A stretch of 21,189 bases of DNA from contig QJNS01000513.1 of assembly GCA_004154925.1 (NCBI GenBank), forward strand, positions 1-21,189. Direction: 5' to 3'. Below the pieces are notes generated by a model that did not search any database, had not been told where the DNA came from, and saw nothing but the letters and a program-made list of their open reading frames with translations. The position numbers were made by a program, and so were the translations under genes. This DNA comes from Monosporascus cannonballus. Its lineage: Eukaryota > Ascomycota > Sordariomycetes > Xylariales. Of this stretch, positions 20,152-21,189 are shown piece by piece; position 1 is the first letter of the stretch, and each line of letters begins with the position of its first letter.

Positions 20152-20677
20152 GTCACGGCAAACAGGGCGTCCGCCCAGTAGATATCTGAGCGGCTGTGGT
20201 GCGTCGGTAGAAGCTCCTAGGGTTGAATATAGACTGCATTTGAACCCAAATCTGTCTCAAGCGAAAGCGACTTGGCTGGGACGGATGCAAGCGTATTGAG
20301 CCACGCAAGATTGGAAATATTTGGCACAGGCAGCGAGGACTGGGAAGAGTTGCCAGTGTCATGGTCAGCCATCAAACCTGGTTGTAGGATCGTGGGAAGC
20401 GGGTCTTCGGATAACATACCCAAACCGTTAGCAACTGACGGCTAGTGTTTTCTCAACCCTGCGATTAAATGAAGTTATCTAAATAAGGTGGCGGAACGCG
20501 TGAAGCCCCTTAGGCTCTGGACACGATCGTTGGGCCACCTCTGATTTCGAAAGTGTATCTAATAGCCATTATATCTTCATATTAAGTACCTACGGAAATT
20601 ACTTTCGGTAAAATCGAATAATAATAGAGGTTTTTGTTTTCAGATTGAATAACCTTATCGTCGTTGGTCGGATATGG
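20152..20677. other. Stretch without a supported gene
   Basis: The minus-strand frame 20423-20217 (ending LSLETDLGSNAVYIQP) looks somewhat like the C terminus of a regulatory protein, but it has no motif and no upstream exons that I can join. The rest is AT-rich with no reading frame. Confidence 0.3.
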
Positions 20678-20682
20678 GTTAT
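20678..20682. repeat. Left target-site duplication GTTAT
   Basis: GTTAT immediately precedes TGTCAGG and is repeated at 20889-20893 after CCTGACA. A 5-bp duplication is what an LTR-retrotransposon integrase makes. Confidence 0.7.
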
Positions 20683-20888
20683 TGTCAGGGGAAATGGTAA
20701 AGTACGGAGTGAGAGGCAGAAGAAGCAGCCCAGCAGGTGGTTCATAGTATGGGTAGTAAATAGATGACCATTAATGCCTGCCCTTTTCTAACTACTCGGG
20801 GGCGAAGCCCCCCTATATATACACAAACTGGAGCCCCACTCGTGGGTCGCTGGGCCCCGGAAAGGGGGCCGCACCTTGGCACCTGACA
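20683..20888 (+). mobile_element. Complete solo LTR, 206 bp
   Basis: It starts TGTCAGG and ends CCTGACA, a perfect 7-bp inverted pair that obeys the TG...CA rule, and it is flanked by GTTAT on both sides. It has a TATATATA box at 20814-20821 after a GC hairpin at 20798-20812, and a second GC stem at about 20853-20870. There is no internal retrotransposon sequence on either side, so the element was reduced to one LTR by recombination. A small inverted-repeat transposon is the alternative, but 5-bp duplications with TG..CA ends favour an LTR. Confidence 0.8.
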
Positions 20889-20893
20889 GTTAT
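20889..20893. repeat. Right target-site duplication GTTAT
   Basis: Exact copy of 20678-20682, directly after the CCTGACA end of the LTR. Confidence 0.7.
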
Positions 20894-21098
20894 TCAATTC
20901 TCAAAATATAACTCCTGAACACCTTAAGGGGTGACCCGATTATTTTGTCCAGAGCCTGCCCCTGTAGGGTACGTAAAGTCAAGTCATCTTATAAGGTCGT
21001 TCTTAATAGTCTCCACTGAACAAAGGCTGTATTGGCAAAGTTGTAGATTGGGACGTCTCAATGTGGGTGGCTCGAATCCAGAACGCAACAACAGCGGG

Positions 21099-21100
21099 AA

Positions 21101-21187
<87 letters not shown>

Positions 21188-21189
21188 AT
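21099..21189. repeat. (AAAT)n microsatellite running to the window end
   Basis: About 22 perfect tetranucleotide units without interruption. The array is cut by the window end, so its full length is unknown. Confidence 0.97.

Noticed and set aside
20683..20888. Short inverted-repeat DNA transposon (MITE)
   Set aside because: TG..CA ends, a 5-bp duplication and an internal TATA box fit an LTR better, although this is not fully excluded.
1..20893. A Starship-type giant transposon bounded by direct repeats
   Set aside because: There is no DUF3435 tyrosine recombinase, and the repeats have LTR ends with a 5-bp target duplication instead.
21060..21090. tRNA T-arm-like word GGCTCGAATCC
   Set aside because: No matching acceptor, D or anticodon arms can be folded around it.

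Overview
The window looks like nuclear DNA of a filamentous ascomycete (Pezizomycotina, probably Sordariomycetes). The real genes stand alone rather than in operons. They are interrupted by short introns (mostly 48-65 nt) with GT..AG borders and branch sites of the TACTAA/CTAAC type. Secreted products have eukaryotic signal peptides, and promoters are TATA-like with CT-rich leaders. The organism assignment is inferred from gene structure and protein families, not from a species match.

Layout, left to right. At 1-192 lies a truncated copy of a roughly 206-bp LTR, and a complete solo LTR of the same family, with 5-bp target duplications, lies at 20683-20888. The two copies are in direct orientation and bracket almost everything else. 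At 1664-3204 is a glucokinase/hexokinase gene that keeps its introns and catalytic motifs but carries an in-frame stop and a frameshift, so it is called a pseudogene. At 4250-5887 is an intact XLF/Cernunnos-like DNA end-joining factor with a long charged tail and a C-terminal basic-plus-Phe motif like a Ku-binding motif. From 5888 to 10555 there is no convincing gene, only a weak HIT-like fragment at 9560-9829.

The most interesting part is 10556-18571. It holds four genes whose products all appear secreted and all belong to families rooted in bacteria or phage: a GH33-type sialidase (minus strand), an SH3b-CHAP hydrolase (minus), an SH3b-GH24 lysozyme (plus) and a P68 RBP/TagC-like beta-propeller protein (plus). 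The middle two are divergently transcribed and share an SH3b module 84% identical in protein, with a 35-residue stretch that is fully identical. Each of the four genes has a TATA-like element about 98-121 bp before its ATG. Together they read as a fungal set of enzymes for binding and cutting bacterial cell-wall polymers (glycan strand, peptide or amide bonds, possibly teichoic or sialylated surface glycans). This functional reading is inference from families and clustering.

After 18600 there are decayed, unrecognised protein-like fragments, the solo LTR, and an uninterrupted (AAAT)n microsatellite that runs to the end of the window.
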